A DNA stretch of 64,000 nucleotides, taken from Dryococelus australis (Eukaryota; Arthropoda; Insecta; Phasmatodea; Phasmatidae). The stretch covers positions 6,986,709 through 7,050,708 of the forward strand of contig CM057003.1 in assembly GCA_029891345.1 (NCBI GenBank). The letters are read 5' to 3'. The position numbers were made by a program, and so were the translations under genes. Position 1 is the stretch's first letter, and every line of letters starts with the position of its first letter. This document shows, piece by piece, positions 12,338 through 25,944 of the stretch. The notes below the pieces were generated by a model. It saw nothing but the letters and a program-made list of their open reading frames with translations, made no database searches and was not told the DNA's origin.

Positions 12338-13585
12338 GCATGCGATTCCGTCCTTGTTTTTTTTTTTTTCCCAGGTAAGTTATAGGTCCAAATTCGTTCA
12401 GGGCGTGGCTTAAAAACCGCGATTCAATTTTTAAAAAAATTAGTCAAATGTACACGTGTTTGGTGTATAGCTTGCCCCAAATGAGCTGACGAAATTTCAA
12501 GATCTTTTAGGCTGAGTCCGAATTCACCTGAAGTACATACTTGTGCATACCTGTGCCCGGAAGTGATGTAAGTGCTATCCGAACTGAAAGTGAAGTATGC
12601 AAGTATACAAGTAAACGAAGTTGTATACTTCTCGCGTACTCGCGGAATATGTATCGCCATTTTTAGAAGAAATTTGTAGGTTACAATTGATTTCCGACAT
12701 AATTATTTAATTTAAAGTTTTATAGGGCAACATTACTCCTTCGTAAACATTGAATGTTGAACTGAGTGAGTAATTATCACAGGGTTCACCTTACAAAAAG
12801 GTCTATACAATAAATTCGTATTAGGCCTATGTTCCTAACCTACAGAAGCTAAGATAAATAAGCAATCAAATTGCACTGACATGCAACAATGCAAGACAAT
12901 ATATGTTAATTGCAATAAAATTGAAATATTATATAGGCCTAGTACTTGGTTTAACCCCTAAAACTTTCGGCAATATTTTCAAATTCTTATTCGGGATACA
13001 TATACATTAACAGTGGTTAGCTGGCTAATATATGTTACAAAAGCCAACAAGACTGACTGTCCGAATCCACCAAGTTTGTTGCCAAGGGTAAGTGAAGTAT
13101 GCAAGGATGCAAGTTCGCAAGTGTATATCTAAATTTGGACATGTCATTTGTACAGTCCACACTTTAAAAATATAAACTACAACTGTAACAAAGTTTGCAC
13201 CTTTTAAATGGAATTACTTCTCTTGGGGAATATGTTATCTATCAAAACACTTACAACTCATATACGTACTTCACTATTTCTTTACGAATAAATTCGAATA
13301 GCAATTTTACAAGTTTAAAACACACTATTTGCACCCAGAGTAAACACCTCCAGACTCGAACTCAGAATCGTGTCTCTTACATAAAGTGCACCAGTATAAT
13401 ACCCTATGCCCTTGTAATGTGCACTGACAAACATATACTTTTAATCGTTCGTTACTGAAATAACGTTGACATAGGAATTTACCACCGACAGTGCTACACT
13501 GCCTCTGCAAATATTAATATCACTGTTTAAAACGGTCCACCTTCCCGTTTTCGGGAATATTCCCCTTGTTTGAATCTTCGCCCTG

Positions 13586-13588
<3 letters not shown>
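12338..13588. other. Intergenic DNA, possible diverged MITE
   Basis: No gene seen. Segments near 12516 (gtccgaattcacc, then gtgaagtatgcaagtatac) and 13075-13139 (gtgaagtatgcaaggatgc, then aaatttggac) suggest weak inverted ends of an old 620-bp element. Confidence 0.35.

Positions 13589-13672
<84 letters not shown>
13589..13672. repeat. (TA)n microsatellite
   Basis: About 42 uninterrupted TA dinucleotides. Confidence 0.97.
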
Positions 13673-13676
<4 letters not shown>

Positions 13677-15014
13677 ACAGGTTGCCCTATTGATGTGCAG
13701 CGCTGGTATTTCGTGACCCATTTCCGCAGGCTATGACGCGCTGGTGTGAAGTGGAAAGGTCAACTGCAGCTCGCGGGACAAAAGTATCGACCAATCAACA
13801 CTCCCCTTCCTCTCCCCAATCATCCAATCCGCGTGCTAAATCTAATTACAGAAGGACGCGTTTTATTGTTTCCGGCCAGCTCTCGGGTCAGTCGGGCGCG
13901 CTCAGAAATCCCGAATCACCGCAGAGGAACCCTGATCAGTTTGAATTGGCCAATTCGTTAATTTGAAATTTGGTGTTTTATTAATTCGCATACAGGAGAG
14001 AGTCATTTGTTTCGCGCGCGCTCGTGGCTAGGCTTCAGAGTGGCCGCAGGTAAAATATTTAAAAGGAGTGATATTGTTTAAAAATCACGCAATTTTGCAC
14101 ATGCTTATCCCTGGAATGTCCGAGATTCAACTACCTCACGGAATTATGACAGTACAATAACTTTTTTAATTAATCATTACTCTTAATAGCAACGAAGTAT
14201 AATTATTAGACCCTATTTGTAATTTAGACCTCTTTATTACTATACACAATAATTTTATTAACACTAAATTTATTTAGCTTTCATGTGTATATTCCCAATG
14301 TTAAAATCAACAATCTAACGCTTTGGTGGTTTACTTTTTGCTATATTCATAATCCCGTTAGTTTCCGTTGGTTAAAAATAGGCGGAAAACCAAAGTATTA
14401 TAAAGAAATGATTTTTATTGATATAATCTACTTATGCAACCATTTTCATCAATAGAATCTGTCAATTTTAGCGGTACCAGATACTTCGGTCCTTTACAGA
14501 AATAGGATTAATCTATGGCAAATGGAAAACAATGGATTCCAATCCCACGGTGGACTTATCTTTCAAACCGGAATTGATTATACATCAGAAAAATTATTTT
14601 TCCGGAATTTTTTTCCATATTATTAGAAAATGTGTTTCCCTTCCTTATAGCGAGAAATAATGTAAAACGATTTTTAATTCCAGTTTAAAGAGAATCCGAA
14701 TAATTTTCTGGATATTAAAATCTAATCACCTGCTTTATGATAACACCGTAGCACCAGGTTTACGATAAGGGCAAGGGTTAATAGCTGCGTATAAATCTAT
14801 GAGTTCTAAAAATCAGATATATGCACAATCAACTTTATACAACGAGCACTAACTGGTGCAATTAAAACGTTAATCACGGGAAGATCATGAGGAAATGCGA
14901 AGCTCAAGTGTGATTCAGATGTTCGCAATAAAATTATACTACTGGAGGTCCGTAAAGCCCGTTAAAGATCAATCTGTCGTATCCATAAGATAAAAAAAAT
15001 ATCCAGTTTTTTAA
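13673..15014. other. Intergenic DNA, no gene seen
   Basis: 13690-14040 has ordinary base composition with two overlapping short frames but no recognisable motif. The remainder is AT-rich. Confidence 0.5.
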
Positions 15015-15446
15015 AGGCTGTTCACGATAAAGTGGGCACTTTTTAAATCAACCTTACAAGAATGTCGCTGCTCCTAACTTCATATATTTTAACGGGCGCA
15101 CTGAGTGACATGTGCACAGTAAAGTTGGTAACGATGGATGGAAAGTAGTTCCATTTCTTAACGTTGAATAAAATGTGTTAGGTTACCATTTGTGATAATC
15201 TAAATTATTTATTTCGCTTTCTGTTTTTTTATGTATCGAAGTGTAAAAATTACCAGATTTGTAAAATATTTTCTTTTCCGATATTTTCACAGTTTCTCCT
15301 GACCGACGCGACGCATGAATAAAGTAATGAGGTCCATGGAAAAAATTAATTTTACATATAGGGCGGAAAAATACACAATGTGCATACATTTAGATATTAA
15401 GCATGGCTTTCAAAAGTGCTCATTTTATTGCGAGCGGCCTATATCA
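15015..15446. mobile_element. Family A MITE, near full length
   Basis: Starts aaaggctgttcacgataaag and ends tgctcattttattgcgagcgg. It carries the diagnostic interior gtaaagttggtaacgatgg, ggttaccatttgtgataa and gcatgaataaagtaatgagg. Confidence 0.88.
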
Positions 15447-16343
15447 TACTGTGTTTCAGTGTAAAGTGGAATAGACATGAAAAGACCTCATATGTCTCTA
15501 TCGTGTCATCCAGAAGGCCGAGTCCCAGTCTGTAATTACCATTCAAAGAAAGTTTTAAGAGAAACTTGGGATTCGGTCCTTGGCCCCGATGGAGGTGAAA
15601 TGAGTTGAAGACTGAGCAACGTAAAAGTGCGATGGTAGGGGAAAACGGAAGTACCACGTGACAACTTCACATGCCAACAGTAACATAAGACAGTACATAA
15701 GTAAATTCGAAAATGTGACTCTGAATCCAACGGGAATGGAAATTTACATAACCTGCAACTTACTTCTCTATTATCTAGGTTGCTTGATAGTGACCTCCGT
15801 TCAGTCATACGCGATACATGTGGTGCTTAGTCTCCCAGATAGAAAAAAAAAAACTAACTAATTTCATTATCTTTGTAATCGCGAATCAAAATCATAATTT
15901 TAAGGGTTTAAAATTAAAAAAATTAATTCAGCTTAGAGAAATGCAATAATGCACATTCATTTAATCGCCAGAAGATACTTTAAGATAAGATACTTCATCA
16001 CAAAGAGAAAAATCATTTTTGAATTTGTATAATTTTCTGTATCGGGAAGTTGTTTCCTAATTTTGTTCTGTAATTGTTCCTGGAAATTTTTTTAATAACT
16101 TTCGCAATGCATGTTTAAAAATTAAACAAATTGTTTACCTTTCAACTTCTCTCGCAATGACTAATTAGATTTTTTAAAATGAGTAAATCTGCAGAATGTT
16201 GTCATGAGATAATGCAAAAGTATATAGAACCTAATTGTTTTTGATTTGAGATAAATGCTGTTATCTTTAGGGTGTACTTCTTGACAAACACAAGTGAAAT
16301 CCCGCAAAAAAAATGCGAAACACTAGCTCTTTCCCCCACCCCC
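15447..16343. other. Intergenic DNA, no gene seen
   Basis: AT-rich, without a recognisable gene or repeat. Confidence 0.5.
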
Positions 16344-16600
16344 AGGGGGTGGCGGTAGTTGAGCGGTTAGAGTACTAGCCTCCCACCTAGGCGAATCGGG
16401 TTTGATTTCTGGCGGTGTCGCTCCCGGATTTTTGCATGTGGGAATCACACAGACGATACCGCTAATTGGCGGGTTTTCTCGCGGATCTCCCATTTCACCC
16501 ACTCTTGCATTCCGGTGCTTCTCCATACTCACGTCACATCACCCTCATCAGCTCTCAAGACCTCGATGTTAAGAGTCGCCCAAATCTCTCCACTCTAATA
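16344..16600 (+). mobile_element. tRNA-derived SINE
   Basis: Head ggtggcggtagttgagcgg (A box) and gggtttgatttctgg (decayed B box). Body gcatgtgggaatcacac and gcgggttttctcgcggatct. The 3' hairpin region reads agctctcaagacctcgatg then ttaagagtcgccc. Full-length but mutated. Confidence 0.88.
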
Positions 16601-17186
16601 CGATCTGGATACTCGCGAAACTACGATAGAAAGCTACAGAGTTACGTCCAACATTAAAGAGTAAGCGCTTAAATTCCCGAAGTTCTACGATCTTTACGAA
16701 ATCACTACGCGCTAGTTCAGTGGCTTGCGCTTAGAGGCGACACTATTTTGTAAACCCCGGTCAACGTTATCCGTAGCGCTTCATCGTGCGTGCCTCGCTA
16801 AAACAAACCTCCTCACTATAGGCAACCACGTTAAAGCTCCAATTCACCTCTGTTGCATAAATTCTTCTTTTAATGTTGTAATTTCGGATACAGAGTAATT
16901 ACCGACAATGTTTGGTTACAGGAGACTTACATTTCACGAATTTTTAGTATTTTTGTGCCTTATTTTCATTGCGTGCTATTTGCTAGTTGTAAAAAGTCAG
17001 GAATATATCTAAATTTTATCAATTAGTTTCTGCCCTTTTGCAAGCTGGAAATAACACACAATGACAATTAGATACATAAGTATAGTTACCAGTGAAGTAT
17101 TGCGGGACTCCATGTTGCTGGAGAATGACGACTTGTTATCTTCCTGAAATTGTGTTGGTATCCACTGTCACTTCATGTAAGTGACG
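16601..17186. other. Intergenic DNA, no gene seen
   Basis: No recognisable feature. Confidence 0.5.
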
Positions 17187-17435
17187 AGTAAAGAGATTTG
17201 GGCGGCTCTTAACATCGAGGTCTTGAGAGCAGATAAGGGTGGAGTGAGTTATGGAGCAGCGCTGTAATGAAAGGGCGGGGGAAACGGGAGATCCCCGAGA
17301 AAACCCCGCCGACCAGTGGCATCGCTCGGCACGATCCCCACATACGAAAATCCGGGAGCGACCCAGTCGGGAATCGAGCAGGATTCGCCTAGATGGGAGG
17401 CGAGTAGTCTAACCACTGCACCACCGTGCGGCCCC
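17187..17435 (-). mobile_element. tRNA-derived SINE
   Basis: On the minus strand: head ggtggtgcagtggttagac, B box region ctgctcgattcccga, body gccactggtcggcgggg, and 3' part ctctcaagacctcgatg then ttaagagccgcccaaatctc. Same family as the copy at 46540. Confidence 0.88.
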
Positions 17436-17753
17436 TGCACAAAATGGAGACAGCAAAAACATGCGTCATAACCAGCTCGCTGATGGACCCGCTCTTGTAA
17501 ACAATTGCCGTATGTCACATTCAGTGGACTTCGATTAGAGACCCATCGGACGCAGATCTAACATGCCGTGCTCTTCTTTCGACGACGGCTGAGTCTGCGT
17601 GCAAGCAGTAAAAAACTTCACGCTAAATTAGCAGCGGCCTGAGCTTGGCACTTTGGTAGGTGGAAACTGCTTACCATCCAATCAGCTTCCAAAATATATC
17701 ACATTTCGGACGAAAGCGCGCAGAGTTTTGAAGCCCGGCCCGTAACTGATTAT

Positions 17754-17985
17754 TATAGGCTATTCACGGTAAAGTGAGAACTTTTTGAAGCTCTTCCAAT
17801 AGGTATTAACACAAATATATTTTATGGCAGCTTCAGACGTTAATTTTGGGAGTGGCGGAATGTATACACTATGTTTATTGCCCAAATGGCAATGTTTATA
17901 TTAAAAAGTGGCTGAAAAATAGAAACTAGATAAAAGGAAACAAATTAGCAGAGGCTTAAAAAGTGAGTAGTTCCACTTCACTTTT
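17754..17985. mobile_element. Family B MITE
   Basis: Starts taggctattcacggtaaag and carries the B interior (ggcaatgtttatattaaaaa). The right terminus is decayed (aaaaagtgagtagttccac). Confidence 0.75.
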
Positions 17986-19490
17986 AATTACTAGGATTAT
18001 CGATTTGATATCAAAGGGTTAATTAAATTGATTGAAAGGGTTAGTCAAATTTAATTCCATCAAAAGTTCTTAATACGATTAAAAACTTCGTAATCCGATC
18101 TTAATTCTATTAAAAATGGAAAGGGTTAAATTTACTGAAAGGGTAAAATTTGAAAGGGTTGTGTTTTTGTTGTTTGTAGTATTTCTTTCTTTCTTTTTGG
18201 GTTGGGGGAGGGGGGTAGCAGGAACTCTGGCACATCCTCATCCTTGGAGCTCTGGCAGTCGATTGACCAGAGGTTTTTCTAACTACCCTATTACTAAGTG
18301 TTAAGTGAAAGCCCGGTGGGTAGAGCGGGATTTAATGCATCTCACGACTAGGCCCCTTACGCCTACAAGGATAGGAAATCATGCAAGGAGACATACATCA
18401 CAGCAAAGAGGGATTGGACAGCCATGGCCTGCAATTAGGTCCATGACTACCTCCCTAAGTGTACTTAAAGCTAAGATATCACTAGAAGAGACGGAAAAAC
18501 CGGCATAGACACCGTAAAAATCCAGTCGACAGAATAGAATTCAAAATTATTCATGCCTTAATCAGAAATGCTACAGGATACAGAGTGTGTAAGTGTGTGT
18601 AACATGATCGTGTTAGTAGAGATGAAAAAACTAGTAGAGAGAAGGTAAGGGAACTATATTTCCTTTCGCCTTGGCAATTGGAGGAATACACTGGCTTGTA
18701 ACCAGAGAGATGCTTTGCACACCTCCCTGGTGGGGGGAAGTGGGGATATTCGACAGCTTCCCCCTCCCCCCGATTCCTCAGTAGAACATGAAAACTAAAG
18801 AGGATAATGTAAGTTGCCAGTAAGCATCGGTGTCAGCGACAGCTGAGCCAATGCTTACTGGTTTTTAGATGTTTGTGAAGAGACGGTACAGCCTGTGAAA
18901 AGAAAGGGGTTAAGTTATTAATATAATATCAAAATAACCTAAGAATCTTATAGTAACATATGTCCTCGGGGACATATGTGTTAACTCTAATGCTGTGCTA
19001 CCTGGCAGCGGCCAGTCTCTGTAGCCATAGGCTGTAACAGAGCATATTTCTATCGTATGCTGTAAGTGCATGGAGCTTCGCAATGTAGCCTGGAAAAGGG
19101 GGAGGGGGATTGACTTATAGTTACGGAGAGGTCTCTCACCAAATGAAGCATCGAACCACATGATTCTGCAAACCTCTACATTTCGGCAGAGGTGGCCTTG
19201 CAATCAGCTGCAGCACAGGGCCATACATGCTAGCAACTGGCTTGTATGAGAGGTTAAGTCTATGTATACCTGAAATATTTTGATAATAATATTTAAGTAT
19301 ACTTAAAGGTTGTATAGTTAACTAAGCTAGTGTGAGCTGTCCCTTCGGGGCTGCGCATTTAGTCTACCTTACATAATTATAACATAGACCTAAGAGGCGG
19401 CACATGTGCTATTATAATTGGCTTGGCAGTGTGTTACACGCAGGGCTAAGGGGGCCGATGTGCTAGAAGCGACTTGGGTTGCTTATAGCT
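17986..19490. other. Probable 3' untranslated part of the minus-strand LINE, plus flank
   Basis: No frame of interest. Two perfect small hairpins occur: 18956-18979 (10-bp stem acatatgtcc around tcgg) and about 18818-18862 (11-bp stem ccagtaagcat). 17995-18165 has short gaaagggtt repeats. The element boundary could not be found because no target duplication was evident. Confidence 0.4.
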
Positions 19491-22140
19491 CTAGGTGTCT
19501 TCAATGTCATAGTCCCCAAGGGCACTGATAAGGGGGTTAGTATGTGCCTCATTAGAATCGTAAAATCTTTGGGCCTACTTGCGAATGACATCTCGCAGCA
19601 TTTCTTGCTTTAATTCTGCATGCAAGTTTTTAGCTGGGTTATATCTGGGTGCATGAACTGCCATTTTAAGGTATTTGTTCTGCACTACTTTTAGTGATTG
19701 TCAGTGAGTTTGTGTGCAGTAAGCCCATGCTGGGGCTGCGTAAGTTATGATGGGTGGAATCATAGTTTGATATAAGCGAATCCCATTTTTCTGCGACAAG
19801 CTGGAATTACGATATACTAGTGGATACAGGGCAGACAGGCAGCCATAAACAAGTTTCCTCTTTGCCTCCACATGGCTTCGCCATATCAGACCTCTGTCCA
19901 TAATAAGACCGAGGTGTTTCACCTCATATTTAAGAGGGATATTCTCCTTGAAGAGAGTGAGTTGTTGATGATTAGGGGGGGGGGGGGTGCGGCAGAGTGT
20001 GAAGACTAATGTTTTGCATTTACCCACATTTATTTTAATGCACCACAGGCAGAAATAGTTGTCTGGCTGAGTGAGCTGTGCCTGGGCGCACTGAATGGCA
20101 AGTCCAGCCCTGTATGAGCGGGTATAAATGACAGTGTCATCTGCATAGACACCTAGATTGATATTCCAGTTAGAGGGGCGCAGAATGTCTTGGGTATAAA
20201 TGCTGTATAGAACAGGACCCAGGATGCTGCCCTAGGGGACTCCTAACCTAATAACTTTCTTTTCGGAAGTTGCCCCTTCCAGAGAGACTGAGAAGGAGCA
20301 TTTCTTTAGATATGATGCCAGTAGCTTAATATAGCAGTCTGGAAAATTGGTTTGGTATAATTTATAAAGGAGCCCTGCATGGAAAATCCTGTCAAAAGTC
20401 TTCTCGGCGTCTAGAAATACCGCAATCGTATAATGTCGCCAGTTAAAGGTGATTGTTATATGTTCCGATAAGCGGACTAGTTAATGTGTGGTTGAATGTT
20501 TTTTCCTGAAGCCAAATTGGTCATTAGGAAATAGGTTATTCACATGTATATGGTTATTTAGGTGGTGCAAGAGAACACATTCGTGAATCTTAAGAGCGAG
20601 CTCAGCAGGCTAATTTTGGTGGGAAAGGGGGGGGGGGGGTAGTTATGCAGGTGTGCTGGGTCTTTGTCCAGTTTGGGAAAAATCAATTACTGAGGCACAT
20701 TTCCAGGGAGTAGGGAAGTGAACAAGGGTAAAACTTGCATTAATGCACTCTGCTATAGCTTCAAACATGCTGTAGGGCAGCTGTTTAAGAACTATAGCCT
20801 GCAGGGAGTCGAACCCAGGTGCTTTCCGGGGCTTCATATATTTGATAATACGCTTTATCCACACAGCGTGCATTGGATCTGGTTCAGCCACTGTAGGCTG
20901 TTGCAGACGCACCCGGAGGTCCGTATAAATTTGGGCCACAAATGCTGCATCCGCAGGGAAGTTGTTTGGTTAAAAAGCTAACTCTAGTTGAGTGGCCATA
21001 ACCTCAGCTTTCTGCTGGGGTGTATAGGCCATGCCTGCATTGCCTCATAGAGGCAGGATTGCGGAGCGCTTTTTTGGTAAACGCTTTTGTCATGCACCAC
21101 AGACTAGTATCTTGTGTACATAAACGGGATAATTTATAATTCCAATTATCAGTCTGCCAAGCCGTGATTTCAGTATCGATTCGCGCTCTAAACTCATTTA
21201 CCTGGGCTTTAAGTAGCCTAGTTCTTGTGCGGGAATAGCGCCTGCGCAGCCTATTTTTGCTCGAGGTCAGCTCCCTTATATGTTCAGGAAGCATATCTGC
21301 ACTGATCCTCGGTGTCTTTTCCAGGATAAACTTACTGGTCCCTGCCTGTATTATCTCTGCGACGTGCTCGACGGCAGAGTCTAATTCAGCAGGAGCACTA
21401 ATCGGAGCTGGGAGATTAATTTCGTCGTCCAGATAATCCCTGAAGCCAGGCCAGTTCGCACGCTTGTAGTCTTTAATTTTACGAATTGGTGTATTGTCTG
21501 TATCAACCTCGTTGAAAGACAAGTGGACAGGATAGTGGTTCGAAGCCAATTCATGGAGCACTTCAAAATCTAAGGCCATATTAAAACCTTTATTTAGTAC
21601 AATATCACGTATATTGGGCTTATGATTAACTTGATTAGGATCATAAGCAGGTTCGCTGGGCGCATAAATAATATAATTATTTTGTGTCTGAATAAGGTAT
21701 TGCCATTGGCTGTGCGCGCGAGACAGTCCCAAGCAGGATATTTGGAATTTAAATCGCCAACAGCTAGTGTAATAGGATATGCATTAATTAATTCATCGAG
21801 ATCTGCGCGTAGAAAGTGTGCGACCTGGTGGGCAGTATACCGAGTAAATAGCAACATGTTGGTTGCCAAGTTTAATAGTGGCGCCTACTGCTTCAAGTGT
21901 TTGGAGGTTTAATATTTTCGCGGGATTACTAATAATTGAATTATGAATTAATATTAGGACACCTCCTCCTAGATTATCGCGATCGTTTCGGTAACATTTA
22001 AAACCTGGAATTAAAATCTGAATTGTGGTCGCAGGTGGGTTTCGTTAATAGATATTATTGTTATCTGGTACCGAGGAAATAAAATCTATCAGCTCTTGCT
22101 CTATACTGCGAATACCGTTAGCATTCCTAGAGGTAGGCGG
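19491..22140 (-). pseudogene. Jockey-type LINE ORF2 (endonuclease and reverse transcriptase), broken
   Basis: ORF2 of a non-LTR retrotransposon, whose product would nick DNA and reverse-transcribe the element RNA at the target. Going down the minus strand I see the endonuclease start NANGIRSIEQ, the RNDRDNLGGGVL and EAVGATI blocks, VGDLNSKYPAWD (about 21740) and the SNHYPV block (about 21550). The reverse transcriptase then shows KPRKAPGFD (about 20825), LDAEKTFDRI (about 20415), a GVPQGS block in which Gln is now TAG (20232-20234), VYADDT (about 20135) and KHLGLIMD (about 19910). The C-terminal domain ends near IEDT with a stop at 19491-19493. Several frameshifts and stops break it, so no protein is expected. 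Clade placement rests on motif similarity. Confidence 0.85.
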
Positions 22141-22159
22141 TATATTTATCGCCTAACAA

Positions 22160-23824
22160 TTAGTAGCAATTAGGCTGCTGTTGAACAATTTGAATGGTAG
22201 CACCCATCAGGGCTTTGACTTTCTCCACAGTTCCCTGAGATGGGTCTGACCATATGATTAATAGAGTGCAGAGTGCCTCCAGCACTCCGCTTAATGCAGG
22301 GTATTTTTGTGTGAGGGGGTTGGCTTTCATCGTATCAAGCATTTCATCATGTCGTCGGGCTTGATTGACTGGGCAGTGTTTTGGGAGGTGTGACACTGTC
22401 TTGTCTCCATGGGCGGACTGAGCGAGGTTTTTTCCCTTTTCGACCCCTTTTTGTTGCTGCAAAAGGCGATCCTGCGTGCCCAATGAGCTCTGGGCTGGTC
22501 CCTGATTGGCCACGCATACAGGAGTGCCTGTGCTAGCCGCTGGAGGGGCGGCTGTTGTTGCGTCTCGGTGGGCCTGTCCTGTGACTGTGAAGGCTGGGAT
22601 TTTTCTGCCTGGTGTTTTTACTCATTTTCCCTTTAAGAGAATCACGTGCTGGCCATCCGGAGCAAGGGTAATTCGCCAGAGGTAGAAAATCCAGCTCAGA
22701 AGGCTGGATATAGTAGGAAACTGCCCCACATCAATTTGATACAGGGGCTGGTCCGTGCTGCATGTACTGTGACACAAATGTCTGACTTGGTGTGCATTGG
22801 TTTTTCCCCTGCACAACTGTCCAGCCATCAGAGGTCTGAACAGTGGCCTGGGGAGGAGGGGAGGGCATGGCGCGATTGGTGCAACATTGTTTGCCCGAGG
22901 CTGGGAAGATACAGCAGCAGAGTATTTGCTCTGCTGTTGTCTCTTTTTTCGCTCGTCAGGAGCGAGGAAGCGCCATTTTTCGTCTTTATATGACTGGCAG
23001 GCCTTATAGTTAGCTGCGAGATTTCCGCCACAGCATGCACAGGTTCTCAGTGACCTGTCGTCCTTGTCCAACAAGTCACAGTTCAATGTGGTGTGGCCTT
23101 TGTCATAGAGCCTATGGCGAGGGGGAGGGGGGCTGGCATACCTTCGACGAATGTCCAAATCGCTGGCAGTGATAGCATTGGGCGGGCCCTTCTGGGCGGT
23201 GAAAGACCTCCACCTTGATTACAAGGCCACAGAGACCACGGAGTTGGAATATGGCGTGCGATTTTTCTTGGGCCGGGAGCTCTACAATAAACATGTGTAG
23301 AGGCCACTTGTCGATCAGTGAGAGCTTAGGGTGGATGCTGATTGGCTCAAAGCTTAGTCCAATCAGCTCTTCGCGGATCCACTCCACCGGAATTTACTTG
23401 TCTAGACCTTTTAGGGCTACTTTAAGCGGTGTTTCGCTGCGTGGGGTTAGGACATGATATCGTACTTGTAAGGTGTCGAGGATTGCGATCGCCGTGCGAT
23501 AATCGTCAATAGACTGGGGGAGGTACTGCACTCCTTGTGGCACGACGCGGTTGGTGGTGGGCTGGGCAAGCTGTTCCCTGAAAATTTTACACACAGTGGC
23601 GTAAGTACAGTTCTGTGTGTGGTACACGGTTAGAGGGCGCAGATCGGGTTCCTTCACCCGGATTGGCGCCTGCTGAGCTGAATCCTGAGTGACTTGCGAC
23701 GCTGAGTGAGTGACTTGCGACGCCGAAGTCGTGGCCCCACCTGTGTGTGTGTGGGGGGGGGGGCAGATGCGGGCGACGACCTCTCGACGGCCTTTCTTTT
23801 CTTATTCGCCATATCCTCATCCAT
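22160..23824 (-). pseudogene. Jockey-type LINE ORF1 (gag-like, zinc knuckles), broken
   Basis: ORF1 gives the nucleic-acid binding gag-like protein of the element. The first usable ATG is at 23824 (MDEDMANKKRK). A C tract at 23752-23763 shifts the frame. The conserved region KEPDLRPLTVYHTQN to LKGLDK follows, then an in-frame TAA at 23394-23396, and the same frame resumes with EWIREELIGL. CYHCQRFGHSSKVC (about 23150) is a perfect CX2CX4HX4C knuckle. A frame change at the G tracts near 23107-23123 leads to HTTLNCD and a third knuckle, CACCGGNLAANYKAC. The end is at 22160-22162. At least three lesions are visible, most at homopolymers. Confidence 0.82.
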
Positions 23825-25505
23825 GGCTGGCGACAGGTGATGTACCGTCCGACATCTTGGTGGGGGGGGGGGAGATTCCCCACGAAGGGCCTAGCATCTA
23901 AACGCTTCTCTCTTCACCTTAAGGGGTAGGGGGGAACTAAAATGAAATCTAAAATAACAATTAACCTATTGCACTGTTGGCCTCCACAAACTAATTTCCC
24001 TGACCTTTCCCCTTTACCGGAGACATGGCTAGAGGAAACCAGCCGCTTGGCAATATTTAAGTTACGCTGGCTAGGGGTGTACCTTTAACATGTGCCCTAT
24101 AAGAAAGCACAGGCCTGGTGTTGCCGAGAAGCTTGCAGTCCTCTTATAACAAAAATTACACTTCTGCTGGTCATATTCAGTACAAATCAGGCCCGCTCAG
24201 GCAGTTTGCCTGCACTGCACAGCAAACTATCCTTTCATAAACAAGCAGGGCAGAGCTACTGCAAAGCACGCCCGACCTGGGCCGAGCACAATGGCGGAAT
24301 GATGTCCCTACTAACCAGAGTGTTGGGTTGCAATATCTTATATAGGTGTGTAGAGTTGAGTGCAAGAGTGGGCTAAGGCAGATTTTTCCAATTTTTCTAC
24401 TTTTGAGGTGTTTGGAGGGATGTCGGTGGTAGATAGGCGATTTTTACTGATATATTTAACACATGAGAGAAATTCAGAGTGTTCTACGTGTGAATGAATT
24501 ACACGCATCGAATCGCAAATTTTCAAACGACTACATGAATAATAATAACTGCAATTACGTGAGTCTTAAATATAACGTGAGTCTCGAGCTTCGAAATATA
24601 ATTTACACGAGAGAGAATTTTAACTACGTGAATAACATCTGATGTCGACAAGTGCAAACTCACTAAACGAGACCCAGCTAGTCAGTATGAATAAATAAAG
24701 ATTTACAAACTTGCATTTAAATTTCAAACAGACGAAATAGCGTAATAGAAAGACACGTACACTACTTAACGCCTCTCGCACATACCTTGAGTATTTTTTA
24801 AAACACGCCCGTTTGATGTGGAGTCCAACATAGCGATTACGTCGTCGTATGAGCTTTGTGCGTGGAAAGCCTGATTATATACATGTAGCGAAGCCGATAG
24901 ACGAATAAGTGGAAATTTAAGAGAAAAACTCTGCATTTCGCCTACAACAGACAACGAAACGATAATTTCTTAAAACTAAAGTTTCACTATTTTCAGAATA
25001 ATTCACTTTTAACACAAGTTAATTCCGTCGAAGCGTAGGGAGACACGGATGACGTGAAGAAGTAGTTATGCCTGTTAAATCTGTGAAATTCACGTCAGTT
25101 GGTAACAAAGAAACGCGAGTTGTTAACGCAAACGGTATTTTCGTCTACCAAACACAGAAATCGATTACTTATCGCAATATTGACTAAACACACGAAAATT
25201 ACTATTTTCCCGATAAAATACTTCGTAAATCGCAGCTATCACTAGAGATGGTCCGGTCCGTAGCTGAGGTAACCCCCGACGGTTGCCTCGTCGGCCGCCA
25301 AGTGTCTAGAGGTGCGGTGTTTATGAAAGAGCTGACAAGTAGCACGTCCATCTCCTGCGAGCGTACATGAGCGACTGAAGCTGACGGAGAGTGGGTTAGC
25401 TGAGGTCACTTCGCTACCTGCACCCCCTCCCCCTCCTCTTGGCCTGAGTTTTCACCAAGCGCCGGCTATACAAAGTAAAGTGATCACATTTGAAAGCCCT
25501 CTCAT
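23825..25505. other. Probable LINE 5' region, then intergenic DNA
   Basis: Sequence just above 23824 is probably the 5' untranslated part of the LINE, including a G tract at 23863-23872. No gene is seen from 24380 to 25505. Confidence 0.4.
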
Positions 25506-25746
25506 TTGGAATAATATTGGCTGTTCACTGTAAAGTGAGCAATTTTTAAGGCCCCCACAACAGGCTTTAACCACTAATAAATGTATCTTATTGCAGCATC
25601 AGGCATTCAATTTCGAGGGTGGTGAAATGTGCTTATTCGTCACAAAGCAATGTTTATATTAAAAAGCAGCAGGAAGTTGGAAATAGGATGAAAGGAAAAA
25701 TTAGAAGGGCCTTAAAAAGTGCTCACTTTACCGTGAACAGCCTATA
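25506..25746. mobile_element. Family B MITE, intact ends
   Basis: Starts ttggctgttcactgtaaag and ends gctcactttaccgtgaacag then cctata. 240 bp with a typical interior (aataaatgtatcttattgca, caatgtttatattaaaaa). Confidence 0.9.
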
Positions 25747-25930
25747 GTCAATAAATATATTTTATTTTAGCCTTAGACGTCGGCTTGCGAGTGCGGTGGA
25801 AAATACACACTGTGTTATATTACTTACATAGCAATATTTATTTTAAAAGGTGGTCAACGGATAAGAAATAGCTGAAAGGAATAAGTAACTAGGGCCTCAA
25901 GAGTGCTCACTTTACCGTGAACAGCCTATA
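25747..25930. mobile_element. Family B MITE, second copy in tandem, left end missing
   Basis: Directly follows the previous copy in the same orientation. It begins inside the element (aataaatatattttatttta) and ends gctcactttaccgtgaacag then cctata. Two B copies in tandem at a shared junction suggest insertion into, or unequal exchange at, a MITE end. Confidence 0.85.
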
Positions 25931-25944
25931 TGTACCCTGCACGA

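Noticed and set aside
22646-23040. Plus-strand frames of 70-115 codons
   Set aside because: They are antisense shadows of the LINE ORF1 on the minus strand.
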